Below, piece by piece: positions 38,953-48,919 of a stretch of 64,000 nucleotides of DNA. Below the pieces are notes generated by a model that worked only from the letters and a program-made list of their open reading frames with translations, was not told the DNA's origin and did no database searches. The DNA is taken from NCBI GenBank assembly GCA_963845975.1, contig CAWJUD010000002.1, forward strand, positions 1,922,001-1,986,000, given 5' to 3'. Each line of letters begins with the position of its first letter. Within the stretch, counting starts at the first letter, position 1. This stretch comes from JBEKIK01 sp963845975 (GTDB taxonomy: Bacteria > Planctomycetota > Planctomycetia > Pirellulales > Thermoguttaceae). Position numbers and translations under genes: made by a program.

Positions 38953-40860
38953 GGTTCTCCCGCAAAGTTGATGAAACGATTTTGAAGGCAAAGCTAGCAT
39001 GGGCTATGTGGATAGAATTCATATGTACTAACAAAGCTGGGTGGCCAATCCTTTTGCAGGGAGGCTGCCATGCTTATTTCCTTCCCGCCCATCATTTCAC
39101 CAGCATGGGAATGTGAAAAGATTTCATTATTTCCAAATTTGGTGGTCATTCATGTCAGCAGTGCGCTAACCACGGCGCATTGTCCATTGTGCAGCCAACT
39201 CGCTAGCCGCATACATAGCCATTATGAACGTCGTCTTGCTGATTTGCCTTGGCAGGGTATTCCCGTGCGGCTACGATGTCGCATTCGGCGATTCTTTTGT
39301 GACAATCCCGCCTGCCCGCGCAGGATTTTCGCCGAACGCATGCCAGATATCACTCAGGTATATGCACATAAAACATGTAGATTGACTGCCGCCTTGCGGC
39401 ATATCGGCTTGGTTTGCGGCGGAGAAGCCGGCACCCGTCTTGCCTGCCGACTAGGAATGATAGCAAGCCCCGATACATTACTTCATATTGTTCGACGAAC
39501 CCCCATGTCTCCCATGATTACGCCTCGGGTATTGGGAGTTGATGATTGGGCATTTCTACGCGGTCAACGATACGGGACCATTCTTTGCGATCTGGAACTT
39601 CATCGTCCGGTAGACCTCCTACCAGAACGTTCCGCCGAGGCCTTCCGCCAATGGCTGACTGATCATCCGGGTGTCGAGATTATTAGCCGTGATCGCGGCG
39701 ACTTCTATATTAAGGGTGCAACGACTGGTGCCCCTCACGCAATCCAAGTGGCCGATCGCTGGCATTTGTTACACAACCTTCGCGAATCGCTGCTACGGTT
39801 AGCTGAGCGGTATGGCCAAAAGATTAAGGCTGCCGCGCAGGCTGCCGCTTGGCAGCATAAAACTCCGCCCCACGAAGTAGTCAAAGTCGTGTCAAACGCC
39901 AATCTTAATTCAGCTTCTGCAAGACCAACTCGTGCCGATCAATTAAAAGAAGCACGATGGGAGAGGCGAAGAAAACAATATGAACAGGCAATGGAATTAC
40001 ACCGGCAAGGCATTACTCAGCGGGAGATTGCTCGACAGACCGGGATTCATCGAGGCACAGTCCGAAAGTGGATCTCGGCTGGCGAATTCCCCGAGCGCGC
40101 ATACCGCCGATATCGGAGTGGAACGGACTCCTTTCTTCGATTCCTACGCCAACGGTGGCATGAGGGGTGCCATAAGGCCGCACAACTTTTTCGAGAGTTA
40201 AAACAAAGAGGTTTCCATGGTTCCTACCATATGGTTCGTCGCCGTGTCGCCCACTGGCGTCGTCAAAGCAGGGATCTTGCTGCGGTATCAGGGCAGACAA
40301 ACTACCAGCTACGGGAAGCGATGAAGCGCCCTTCATCGCGTCGCGTGTCGTGGTTGCTGCTGAAAAAGTCGTCTGCTTTGACAACCGAAGAACATGCCTT
40401 CCTTACCTCGCTGATTGAGCAGTGCCGTCCCTTGGCAAAAGTAAGGGATCTTGCTCAACTGTTCGTGGAGATGGTGAAAGAGCGAAAAGTAGAGGACCTA
40501 GACGCTTGGCGCGACTTGAGTTGTTCTTCCGATGTGCCTGTCGAGTTGCGGCATTTTGCACAAGGTCTGGGCAATGATTTACCGGCAGTGAAAGCATCAC
40601 TGAGCCTCCCGTGGAGCAACGGACAAACCGAGGGACAAGTCAACCGCCTTAAATTGATCAAGCGACAGATGTTCGGCCGGGCAAAGTTCGATCTTTTACG
40701 GCAGAGATTTTTGTTCGCATGTTGAAGGAGTATCAGGCATGTCACCCCCTATATTTTTGTCTTAAAGGATTGATAGTAAGACCAAAATAAACCAACTATT
40801 CATGAATCTTCAGTTTAGCAAATAATTCCAATTTACTTTCATCAACTTTGCGGGAGAACC
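38953..40860. mobile_element. ISL3-family insertion sequence, 1908 bp
   Basis: 24-bp perfect terminal inverted repeats at 38953-38976 and 40837-40860 (each beginning GGTTCTCCCGCAAAG inward) bracket one intact transposase. The GGTTCT start is typical for ISL3. A clean 8-bp target duplication is not visible (CTTCAAAAC on the left, AAATTAACG on the right). Confidence 0.92.
39070..40725 (+). CDS. ISL3-family transposase
   Basis: 551 residues with GGGAGG before the ATG. The N-terminal zinc finger (CPLCSQLASRIHSHYERRL, then FFCDNPACPRRIFAER) binds the ends. The DDE catalytic core has LGVDDWAFLRGQRYGTILCD (first Asp), ISRDRGDFYIKGATTGAP (second Asp) and WSNGQTEGQVNRLKLIKRQM (Glu). The insert around residues 310-345 is a helix-turn-helix (GITQREIARQTGIHRGTVRK). 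Full-length and uninterrupted, so probably functional. Confidence 0.94.
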   Translation: MLISFPPIISPAWECEKISLFPNLVVIHVSSALTTAHCPLCSQLASRIHSHYERRLADLPWQGIPVRLRCRIRRFFCDNPACPRRIFAERMPDITQVYAHKTCRLTAALRHIGLVCGGEAGTRLACRLGMIASPDTLLHIVRRTPMSPMITPRVLGVDDWAFLRGQRYGTILCDLELHRPVDLLPERSAEAFRQWLTDHPGVEIISRDRGDFYIKGATTGAPHAIQVADRWHLLHNLRESLLRLAERYGQKIKAAAQAAAWQHKTPPHEVVKVVSNANLNSASARPTRADQLKEARWERRRKQYEQAMELHRQGITQREIARQTGIHRGTVRKWISAGEFPERAYRRYRSGTDSFLRFLRQRWHEGCHKAAQLFRELKQRGFHGSYHMVRRRVAHWRRQSRDLAAVSGQTNYQLREAMKRPSSRRVSWLLLKKSSALTTEEHAFLTSLIEQCRPLAKVRDLAQLFVEMVKERKVEDLDAWRDLSCSSDVPVELRHFAQGLGNDLPAVKASLSLPWSNGQTEGQVNRLKLIKRQMFGRAKFDLLRQRFLFAC

Positions 40861-41092
40861 AAATTAACGCGCCCCGTGACACAGATAGCAAATTCGCAAA
40901 GGATTGGGTACACTCCATGTTCGGCCTCCTTGTCGTTTGGAACATCTTGTTTTGGTAGAACTATAGATGTACCCATTTCCGACATGGAGGCTGATATCAT
41001 TTTGGATTAATTTTTACTTAGAGCATCTAACAAAATGAAACAGAACGGTTATAAACCTTTAAAAGGATGCCAATTTTCCGAGGTTTTTACGT

Positions 41093-41114
41093 CACTGCTA
41101 GCAAGCTAGCAGTG
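41093..41114. repeat. Perfect inverted repeat in the gap 40861-41238
   Basis: CACTGCTAGC (41093-41102), AA, GCTAGCAGTG (41105-41114). It lies about 125 bp after the end of the minus-strand ABC exporter gene and may be an interspersed planctomycete repeat or a terminator. Nothing else in 40861-41238 looks coding. Confidence 0.5.
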
Positions 41115-41238
41115 GCACACGTCATTTTGTTAGAGGCTCTTATAACAATGTGCAAAACTTTAATTTAGCGAAAACTGATAAATCTTATCCCTCATAATAT
41201 GGTGATAACGCTCTTAGATGTTTCCCGCGGAACTACTT

Positions 41239-43071
41239 TTATGTCACGATTTTGCGCTGGACAGGGTTTTGAACCCTGACGCGCTGCGCAATTTGGGAAC
41301 AGAATTGAGCATCGTACATAGAGCGGTACATGCCCCCAACTGTGTAAAGGTGCTCATGGGTACCTTGCTCCACAATACGTCCATCACAAAGCACCACGAT
41401 CAGATCCGCGTCCACTGTAGTAGCCAATTGATGAGTAACAATTAGCATCGTACACTGATTCAAATCTTCCGCAAGGCGCGACATGATCTCTGCAGTGGAT
41501 AGCGTATCCAGAGAGGAATCTGGCTCATCCAGTATCACGATTGAGGGACATTTGATCAGGACACGTGCTAATCCCACACGCTGCCGTTCGCCGGCAGATA
41601 GTTTAACGCCGTTTTCCCCAACCATGGTGTCGAGCCCCTTGGGCAAATGATCGATCAATTCTCCCAGTGCAGCCCCCCGTACAACTGCTTGCATTTCTTC
41701 TGCCGAAGCTTCCGTGCGCCCGAACCGAATGTTGGCGTCGAGCGTCCCGTCAAAAAGGAATATGTCTTGAAACAAGATCCCCAAGTGGGACCGCAGCGAA
41801 TCTAAGCACATATCTCTAAGGTCCATCCCATCGATCAGAATCTGGCCTGTGGTGGGGTCGTAGAAACGGGCGAGCAGTTTTACAATGGTGGTCTTACCCC
41901 CACCGCTCGGACCCACTAGTGCCACCCGTGACCCAGGCACGATGTGCAGACTGACATCTTGGAGAATATCGCGATCGGGCCCATATTCGAAAGAGATGCT
42001 GCGAAACTCAATGTCGCCTTTGAGTGTGCTGATGGCCACCGCGTTGGGGCGATCTAAGACCGTTGGTACGTGATCGAAGATTTCAAAGATGCGCTCGGCG
42101 GAGACGATAATCCGTTGAAGCTGACGGTAGAGCGATGCTAAATCACCAACAGGAGATACTAGCATATGCGCATACATCATGAATGCCGTCAGAGTACCCA
42201 GGCTCATCTGCCCATGCCACGTCCAGTATCCGCCAAGTAGCAAGACGGATGCAATGGTAAACATGAAGATTGCATCGTTTACACCACCTGAAAGGGAATT
42301 GATTAAGTTGGCCGACATTGTTCTTGCTCGGACAAGTGCGCTCACGTCCCTGAGCTGGGCGTCGACATTGGACTGCTGGTTGTTGGCCTGAATATCCCGC
42401 ATTCCTCGCAGGCTCTCAACAAGTCGAGACCAGAGCCGATCAGTCGCCTGACGCGCTAGTTCCTGACGTTGACGAAACACACTTCCGAAATGGACAACGA
42501 GAACCCCGGCAACGATTCCAAACGGTAAGCCTAACACAGTTAGTTGCCAGTTCATGCTGACCATGAAATACAAGAGCAGAGCAAACTCAACGGTACAACG
42601 GGCGATGGATGTGACGGGAGCAAGAAAACCCTGAACTGTCACCTCCGCATCACCGATTAGCCGCAACAGTAATTCACCTGTCCTATGTGATTCGTAGAAA
42701 TTCAGTGATAGCATCTGGGCGTGGTCGAATGCCTGCATACGAATATGGTGCCCCAGATGTCCTTCAACCCACGCGCTCACTGTCTCTAAAGCTCGAGTTG
42801 TAACGACCCCCAGCAGCTTGAGAAGTAGGAAGACTAGGCTTAGCACAACAAGACGTGTTACCCCACCGGGCTCCTGATGAGACGAAATATCCACAACTTG
42901 TTTAATCAAGAGTATAGGATAGGTACTCAGCAGGCTTGTGCTGGCTACCAAGCCGGTCAATAACACTGCCATTGGCCAGTGGCCAGAAAAATAGGCCAGA
43001 AGGCGTCGCAGTATACGTAGCGACTGGCCACTGTGCTTCTCCGTCAAATGGTCAAGTAGTTCGTGACTCAT
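41239..43071 (-). CDS. ABC exporter (type 1, fused membrane and ATPase domains) of the RiPP cluster
   Basis: 610 residues from ATG 43071; a TTG-type longer frame to 43260 would add a basic tail and is less likely. Residues 1-320 have six transmembrane helices. The ATPase domain has Walker A GPSGGGKTT, Q-loop ILFQDIFLFDGT, signature KLSAGERQRVGLAR, Walker B IVILDEPDSSLD and switch VTHQLA. No C39 peptidase domain is present, so leader cleavage must be done by another protein, plausibly the S26-like peptidase. It probably exports the mature peptide. A decayed transposase now separates it from the kinase-like gene upstream, so it may have lost its original promoter. Confidence 0.85.
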   Translation of the reverse strand: MSHELLDHLTEKHSGQSLRILRRLLAYFSGHWPMAVLLTGLVASTSLLSTYPILLIKQVVDISSHQEPGGVTRLVVLSLVFLLLKLLGVVTTRALETVSAWVEGHLGHHIRMQAFDHAQMLSLNFYESHRTGELLLRLIGDAEVTVQGFLAPVTSIARCTVEFALLLYFMVSMNWQLTVLGLPFGIVAGVLVVHFGSVFRQRQELARQATDRLWSRLVESLRGMRDIQANNQQSNVDAQLRDVSALVRARTMSANLINSLSGGVNDAIFMFTIASVLLLGGYWTWHGQMSLGTLTAFMMYAHMLVSPVGDLASLYRQLQRIIVSAERIFEIFDHVPTVLDRPNAVAISTLKGDIEFRSISFEYGPDRDILQDVSLHIVPGSRVALVGPSGGGKTTIVKLLARFYDPTTGQILIDGMDLRDMCLDSLRSHLGILFQDIFLFDGTLDANIRFGRTEASAEEMQAVVRGAALGELIDHLPKGLDTMVGENGVKLSAGERQRVGLARVLIKCPSIVILDEPDSSLDTLSTAEIMSRLAEDLNQCTMLIVTHQLATTVDADLIVVLCDGRIVEQGTHEHLYTVGGMYRSMYDAQFCSQIAQRVRVQNPVQRKIVT

Positions 43072-43352
43072 TGTCTTAGCTCGGGGTTCAAGCGGAATTT
43101 TTCGAGCCAGTTTTGTGTGAGTTTTCTTCGCTGGCCCCTGTTCCGGTTGGCCGGGGCCTTTCACCACTTGTTTCCGTGGTCCTTTCCTCGCTATAATGAT
43201 GTTTGCTTGGCGAAAAAAAGTCGGGCTCTGCCGAGGAGCAATCCGACAAGGAATAGCCAAGTCAGTACGGATAAATGCCTTTCTCAGGCCCTGGTGCTAA
43301 CCCGCCAGGGCCACTTTTCTTTCTCCTGCTCATTTACTTGTCCTCAGAGAAC

Positions 43353-43930
43353 CTAACACCGGAAATGTAAACAAGCTTTAAGCGCTCTGGCCGGCCAGCA
43401 TCCGATCATGATTTTCGTTGGCCCCTTTGGTCCAGCCTTGCCGCTTCGGAAACTTGATCGACCGCCCTCTGGTATACACCTAGTCTGGAACCAGCGAATC
43501 GTCGCCCTCCTCGGGCACCGACACCCAATGGAGCCGGCGGCCATTGTACCGCTGGTGAAACTCCTCTAGACACGCTCTGGCGTGTCCCGGGTTGTCGTAC
43601 AGCTACCAGTACACCTCATCGTCATTGAGCGTCTTGTGGAACCGCTCCAACAGGCCCAACTGTGTCGGCGTGTGGTACTGGATCTGCACGTGTTGATATA
43701 GGTCCTTGATTTTAAACGCCCCGAACCGCTTGGCAACGAACTACGGGGCCTTGTTGGTCATCAAAAACGGCATCTTGGTCAGGGGCCCGTGGACCTGCTC
43801 CGCCTACTGCCGCGCTAGGCCCAACCCGTGAATCACCTCCACGGCACTGTAACTGCTCGTCAGGTGACGGGCCAACAAATACCGCGAGTAGTAGGTCGAT
43901 CATCGTCACCGCGTAGCCTCTACCACGAGG
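43353..43930 (-). pseudogene. Decayed integrase-core transposase inside the RiPP cluster
   Basis: On the minus strand, VTMIDLL opens the block, then the frame (with in-frame stops) reads FVAKRFGAFKIKDLYQHVQI, QYHTPTQLGLLERFHKTLND, DEVYW-stop-LYDNPGHARAC and LEEFHQRYNGRRLHW. That is a typical rve catalytic domain with its Glu (LLERFH), broken by at least three stops in about 190 codons. It is most like IS481/IS3-type elements. It sits between the HPr-kinase-like gene and the ABC exporter and must have inserted into the cluster. Confidence 0.8.
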
Positions 43931-43941
43931 AACATATTTGG

Positions 43942-44992
43942 TCATTCCACATAATGCTCCAACTGTCTACGAATACTCGAGATGTCTTCGAGGCATCCTC
44001 GTCTCATTCTCACTCGGCAACAGGGTACATGCGCACTCACAAGCGACAAGTGCCGAAAATATCGCACCTTGTCGGCAGGTGATAGGCCCTGAAAAATGGT
44101 TAACCTTATCAATTCCATCAGAGCGTCTGCCGGAGCCACCTTGGTAATCAATCTTGGTTCTTGGATACCTGGATCTACTATGCTTGCGAATAAGACACCA
44201 CCAACGGATTTCGGCACATCAGTGGCGACCGGTGCCTCCATGGGTATCCATACTTTGTATTGGCGTCTCCCAGTCTGAGGTCGCTACGTGGGGGTATTCT
44301 GACAACACTTTTTTCAACATTCCGCGCATGATATCTGATCTGCAGCAAGTCGCGACGAGCCGAGCAGTCCCTATCAAGGCGCTTATAAGAGGACCTTCCA
44401 GACTGGCACTAACGAAGGGAAGACCATCTCTTGGCTCCAAAACGGCTGCGTCATCACATATGAAACCAGCTCCCATAGCGGCCAAGCAGCCGGCCAATGT
44501 TGACTTACCACTTCCCGAGTTGCCAACGATCACAAACGCTCTTTCCCCGATCGTTATTGCAGACGCGTGAAGAATAGTCAGTCCGCGCTCGATAAGGATC
44601 GACTGAAGGAGATAAGAAAGAGCAGCCACCGCCGCATACACATACTCCTTCTTCCGTTTCTGTACCAACCGCAGTGAAATAGTATTCTGGCCATCGAAGT
44701 AAATATGCCATACTCTACTTGACACGGAGCGAACACGCCCAAGCAAGTCATATCCTACCCGAAACGGAGATCGTGTCTCATGAATGGCATGAGTAGTGTT
44801 TGTTGGCCACGTAGCGTTCAAACTTAGGTGTACCTCTACCGTGATGTCGGCACGGTCTGGGATCAGAGCGCCCAAACGAAACCTTCTAGAGAGTAGATTA
44901 GCGAGAGTGGCATCGTCTGTGCACATATTCACACGTAGCCGGTCTGCCACTCGGCATCCAGCCGTATAGCGGAAGTTTGTTCTACGTTGCAT
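43942..44992 (-). pseudogene. HPr-kinase-like P-loop protein of the RiPP cluster, one frameshift
   Basis: Two frames join near 44239 if one base is removed from a CCC run: ...DWETPIQSMDT continues as MEAPVATDVPKSVGGVLF, ASIVDPGIQEPRL and the C-terminal helix block up to 43942. Total about 349 aa. The kinase core has the HPrK-type segment LHASAITIGERAFVIVGNSG, GKSTLAG (Walker A) and FICDDAAVLEP (the acidic pair). Family members next to lasso and related peptide genes phosphorylate the precursor or act as ATP-binding maturation proteins. Here it lies 86 bp after the precursor gene. The substrate could be the Ser or Tyr of the core peptide. That is inference. Confidence 0.7.
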
Positions 44993-45078
44993 AGCCTTCG
45001 TCTAGCTGCTTGATAGCTCCGAGGTAGTACAAGTGCGCCACTACCAATAAACGCGCCTCACGAGCCCGCCTATGCACA

Positions 45079-45258
45079 TTACGCATAAGTGTACTTGCAC
45101 ATGCCCATGCCGCTTCTCCCATCCGCCGACCCAGCGATCAGTTCGATCTCTTCAAGTTCAAACTTAGCGATCGTCGGCTTTTCATACTTCACCCGGACAA
45201 CTTTCTCCGATACCTTCTCGCACGCTTCATTTCTTTTCACGTCGTCCTTCTCATCCAT
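45079..45258 (-). CDS. Candidate RiPP precursor peptide, 59 aa
   Basis: ATG at 45258 with a very strong GGGAGGTGA ribosome binding site, the best in the cluster, as expected for a precursor. The leader carries YEKPTIAKFELEEIELIAG, matching the YxxPxI/L-x(n)-G signature recognised by PqqD-like RRE proteins in lasso-type systems. After the AG comes the putative core GSADGRSGMGMCKYTYA, with one Cys, two Met, one Lys and two Tyr. It lies 32 bp after the radical SAM gene on the same strand. A Cys and aromatic residues are suitable substrates for thioether or cyclophane formation. Core boundaries and product structure are inference. Confidence 0.7.
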   Translation of the reverse strand: MDEKDDVKRNEACEKVSEKVVRVKYEKPTIAKFELEEIELIAGSADGRSGMGMCKYTYA

Positions 45259-45290
45259 ACTTTCACCTCCCTTCCCAGTCTTCCACAAGG

Positions 45291-46752
45291 TCATGGTACG
45301 CGAGTACCGACACAGTCGAGTTCGAAATGCAGAAGGCCTAGAACTCGAAGATCCAAAAGAAAGTTCAACACGTCACCTCGCACATGGCTGATTGGAACGG
45401 TTCCTCGCCAAAGTTGTGCAACCGCATCTGCGATCTCTCCGCAAGAATGCCGACCGTCCACCAGCGGCCAAATATCGGCCGCGGTTGAGTTTAACTCTCT
45501 ATATTCCTCATATCTCGGGTCCCACACGCAGGCTGTCTGTTTCTGAATACGCATGTGAGTATTGGGTATAACCGCTGGAACAGCTCGTGCGGCATGTGCT
45601 TGCAAGTCTTCCTCCCTCGTAGTCACCCAAACGCATTCATCCACGCAATCGGCAGAGTAGTGAAGCACCGGACACGGTCGGCAGTAGTCATTGTGTTCAC
45701 AGTCTCGGCAAGTCTCCAGACGATTATAGATCCTTGGATCGTCACGGAACTGTAAGAAACGTTGCCAATACTCAGAACTTGGAAGATCATCAAACGAACT
45801 AATATCGCGCACAGTTAATCCAACTCAATGGTAACGCACCGGAACTGCGGGCAGCTTGCGCGAACGGCGTTGATAATACACCACATGGATGTATGTACCC
45901 ATCAGCTTCCAGTAGCCATGAGAACTCGCCGGCTCTGCACCGATGGATCGCCGGGTTCACCACTATCCTAATTCCATATTTCCGGCTCAAATAGGCAGCA
46001 AACCGAGGACGAGTATCAAGCTGCAAGCCCACTTGCGGATAGTGACTCCATGTCTTAGAAACCGCTTGATCTAGGTACTCTTGTGGCGAATCGAAACCAG
46101 GCTGTAGTTCTTCCAAATGTAGACACGCGTTGCCGCACTCATACAGCCAAATCATATCCACCATCTGTACCCCTAGCTTGGCCGCTAATGCTGGAATGGT
46201 AACAATTGAGGCGAGATTACTTTTCATCATCGTGAAAGCGATCAGCACCACCAGAGCACTGTGTGCTTCATGGACCTGTTCCGTCAATTCAAGGATGTTT
46301 GCTGTGACTTTCCTGAATGTACCGGCCCCTCGAATCCGATCATTTGTTGCCTCACAGCAACCATCCAAACTAATAACGATCTGAGCCACTCCCTGGTCGA
46401 TAAGCTTCGCATTCAACTCGCTGTTGAGGAGTGTCCCATTTGTGTTGATTGTTACACGCAATTCTCTCGCCCTAGCCCTCGCAATAATCTCCAATACGTC
46501 CGGTCGACAGAGTGGCTCTCCACCGAGCAGATGTATGTGATCGAACCCTATGTCTGCGATACGGTCTACGACAGACAACGCCTCCTTCGTATTCAGGACA
46601 CAGCTCCCAGTAGGACGCCCGAGCCGATGAAAGTACTTGTCGGCATTGTAGCAATGCATGCAACGCAAGTTGCAAGAGTCTGTTACGTCCCACAGCAGCG
46701 AATGCAAGAGGTTTGCCATCTGTTTCGCTTCCGTTAGCAAAATGTCTCCCAT
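45291..46752 (-). pseudogene. Radical SAM-SPASM-PqqD RiPP maturase, one frameshift
   Basis: Removing one base near 45813 gives one protein of about 486 aa. N-terminal core: TDSCNLRCMHCYNADKY (CxxxCxxC, the SAM cluster), HIHLLGGEPLCRPD, TINTNGTLLN and VISLDGCCEATNDRIRG. The SPASM part begins HRCRAGEFSWLLEADGYIHP with Cys pairs and, after the shift, CRDCEHNDYCRPCPVLHYSA and CVDECVW. A C-terminal PqqD-like domain (LNSTAADIWPLVDGRHSCGE) follows. Radical SAM-SPASM enzymes install C-C, C-S or C-O links in peptides. It lies between the PqqD gene and the precursor. An in-frame ATG at 46719 is an alternative start. If the frameshift is real, the SPASM half is lost. Confidence 0.85.
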
Positions 46753-46954
46753 CTGGGATTAAACAGGCTTCAGCACTAAGTAGCCAAGCACTTCAAGACA
46801 GACTGGTTCTGTTAAAGTGTCTCGATGTTTGCACGAAACCACACAAACCGGTTGGTGCTGGTACACGTTCTACGATTCTAGCCAATTACTTCTACTATTT
46901 TCTCTAGCCAATGGTTGACATACATCTGCATTAGATCCTCATGAGTCTTCAACC

Positions 46955-47239
46955 TTAGATGTGGTCTTCCGGCTGTATCCTCACGATTAGGCCGGATTCC
47001 AACAACTGCTCCAAGTATCGTCGGGTATCTTCCATTGCTTTCGCTGCACTTACATCAAATTCGCGGCTAATCGCCTCGGAAACTGTCTCTGCGTTAGTAT
47101 TGTCGCACAGTTCCCAAATGCGAGAACCTGTTCGGTTCAAACGAAAAAAACTGTTGGTTTCTGAATCTAGAATCAGAAGCTCGCCGTCCACAATTTCCGA
47201 CACTAAGCCGGACCGTTTATTCCAACTTTCCCACGTCAT
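46955..47239 (-). CDS. PqqD-family RRE protein of the RiPP cluster
   Basis: 94 residues of PqqD type: DGELLILDSETNSFFRLNRT, GSRIWELCDNTNAETVSEAI and a helical end (LEQLLESGLIVRI). PqqD-like proteins are peptide-binding RREs that hold the leader (here the YEKPTI motif of the precursor) and hand it to the maturase. It overlaps the S26-like gene by 4 bp (ATGA at 47236-47239). A second PqqD-like domain is at the C-terminus of the radical SAM enzyme. This free-standing copy may instead serve the protease, as in lasso B1/B2 systems. Confidence 0.82.
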   Translation of the reverse strand: MTWESWNKRSGLVSEIVDGELLILDSETNSFFRLNRTGSRIWELCDNTNAETVSEAISREFDVSAAKAMEDTRRYLEQLLESGLIVRIQPEDHI

Positions 47240-47769
47240 TGCTCTCCACTACCTTCCTCCAGTTTTAATCGGTTCCTTAACGCCGACGTAAATCTAGGCG
47301 GTATATCGGAAGCCACACAACAAAGCACCTGATCTCGTGCAATCGGTGGATCGCGCCACGCTACGTTGTCCCCCTGGGTCTGCAGCATCTCTTGTCCCCC
47401 AAAAATACCCACCTTTACGATTCGATGGATAATTATTGCAGAGCAACGCTTGAAGACAACTATGTCCCCAACCTTCAGTGAAGCCGGCTTTACCTGCACA
47501 ACAGAGATTCTCTCTCCGGGCCAAATGCACGGCCACATACTCCATCCGGATACTCTCAATTCGATCTGCTCAATTGAGAACTGCTCCAGCAGCATCTTCA
47601 ATGCTGCTGCTTGCAACTTCACCGGAACTCTGGTTAGTTCCCTTTGTGATAACGCTCGCGTAATCCAACAACCAACTCTTGCGCAACAGTCCTTGAGGCC
47701 GACTCGCACATGCACATGTCGAAACCACTTTCCATCAGGCGTTGTCGAACGCTCGTGCAAGAGGACCAT
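47236..47769 (-). CDS. S26-like signal-peptidase-family protein of the RiPP cluster
   Basis: 177 residues from ATG 47769, with GAGAGG upstream. It has SGWSMWPCIWPGERISVVQV, the SxSMxP-type block with the catalytic Ser, and GDIVVFKRCSAIIIHRIVKV, where His takes the place of the Lys of bacterial signal peptidases, as in ER/archaeal-type (S26B) enzymes. TQGDNVAWRD is the third conserved block. No clear transmembrane helix is present, so it may be cytosolic or membrane-peripheral. Such proteins occur in RiPP clusters with PqqD, kinase-like and radical SAM genes. Here it is the best candidate for removing the leader after the AG motif. Confidence 0.75.
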   Translation of the reverse strand: MVLLHERSTTPDGKWFRHVHVRVGLKDCCARVGCWITRALSQRELTRVPVKLQAAALKMLLEQFSIEQIELRVSGWSMWPCIWPGERISVVQVKPASLKVGDIVVFKRCSAIIIHRIVKVGIFGGQEMLQTQGDNVAWRDPPIARDQVLCCVASDIPPRFTSALRNRLKLEEGSGEQ

Positions 47770-48208
47770 GTACAAACCTCTCGATTGTCAAAGTACCGCT
47801 TTCGTTCTCGCAGGAAACACATTTCACATCCAGAAGGGCAACCTACTACGACAGCGCTAGGTTGGGTCCAGACCTTTGATGCAAGGTGTTGCCGTTGAGT
47901 GGGTTGCAGCAAACATGGTAGTTTTCGTTTTGCACGGTCACGTATTGCCCCGTCACCGGCCAGCATCAACGCAAGTGCCGCCGTATGAACCTTTTCGGAA
48001 GTGCCGGCAACGCAAGCATGTTTTTAACCCAGCGCTGTAATACTACCTTCCCTACCTTCAGATAGGTTTCCCTCCTTCGTAAATAGTCTTATCCGTCTGT
48101 GCGATTGCAAAGAATCACCGCATCTCTTTTCTTCTTTTTTCTCCGGAATATAATATTACTAATCCTTCCGATGAGGAAGTCAAACCCAATCATAGGTGGT
48201 TAAGTCCA
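47770..48208. other. Upstream region of the RiPP cluster
   Basis: I see no gene in these 439 bp. It should carry the promoter of the minus-strand cluster, but no clear -35/-10 pair stands out. It separates the cluster from phage debris to the right, so this is a natural boundary of the cluster. Confidence 0.4.
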
Positions 48209-48919
48209 CTACAATACCATTTCCGATGGATATGTCAACTCCGGCGCATGGGGGGGGAGATTATATACCCCAGCGTTGCATAAAACGAGCGAAACTCTAT
48301 GCATGCGTTTGCTTTTACATACCGGATAAGGTCCGGTAAAATGGCCCTTGCGCATGGCAGCCAGATCATTCATCATCGGCAGCAGTTTCGTGCCGCTTTT
48401 CCCAAAGATTTCCATGGCAATGGCCGCTTTACGGGTAGGATCTTGGATCTTCGAAAGCTGATTAGCAATCAACTCAAATTGTTTTTCCGGCCCAAGGCCT
48501 GCCAATTGATCTACCGTCAATCCTAAATGGGCCAAGGTTTTTTGGGCAGCTTTAGATTCCTCGTTCACGCCTGTTATTGCCTTGGACATTTTTCGGATGC
48601 CGGTTTCAAACGTCTCCATGTCAGAGCCGGAGATTTTGGCGGCATAATCCAGTTCCGATAGCGCCTCGACGCCGATGCCGGTTCGCTCGCTCATATGCGT
48701 AAGTTCAGAGCCCCAATCTGTGAAAGATTTCACCGCGCCTACATGCGGAGCGACCAAGGCCAGTCCGCCGGCCATAATCTTGCCGCCGAAAGACATGATC
48801 CCCTTGCCAAAATCCTTGACCTTGGTCTGGACACTATTAAGGCAGCGGACAAGCTTGCTGTCGTCGCCGAAAAGTTCGACAAATGCCCGGCCGGCACGAA
48901 TACCAGAAGCAGATGGCAT
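48209..48919 (-). pseudogene. Truncated phage tail tape-measure protein
   Basis: The first ~190 residues are an orphan phage tail tape-measure N-terminus (GAVKSFTDWGSELTHMSERT, then GIGVEALSELDYAAKISGSD and EKQFELIANQLSKIQDPTRK), with the typical alternation of helices and hydrophobic stretches. After MNDLAAMRKGHF the sequence no longer resembles the family and the frame runs into unrelated DNA to 48209. A full tape-measure protein is usually several hundred to over a thousand residues. No other structural gene is near, so this is a prophage remnant. Confidence 0.75.

Noticed and set aside
41239..47769. Lasso peptide cluster
   Set aside because: The asparagine-synthetase-like cyclase and the transglutaminase-like B2 protease are absent; the radical SAM enzyme and S26-like peptidase do not belong to that class.
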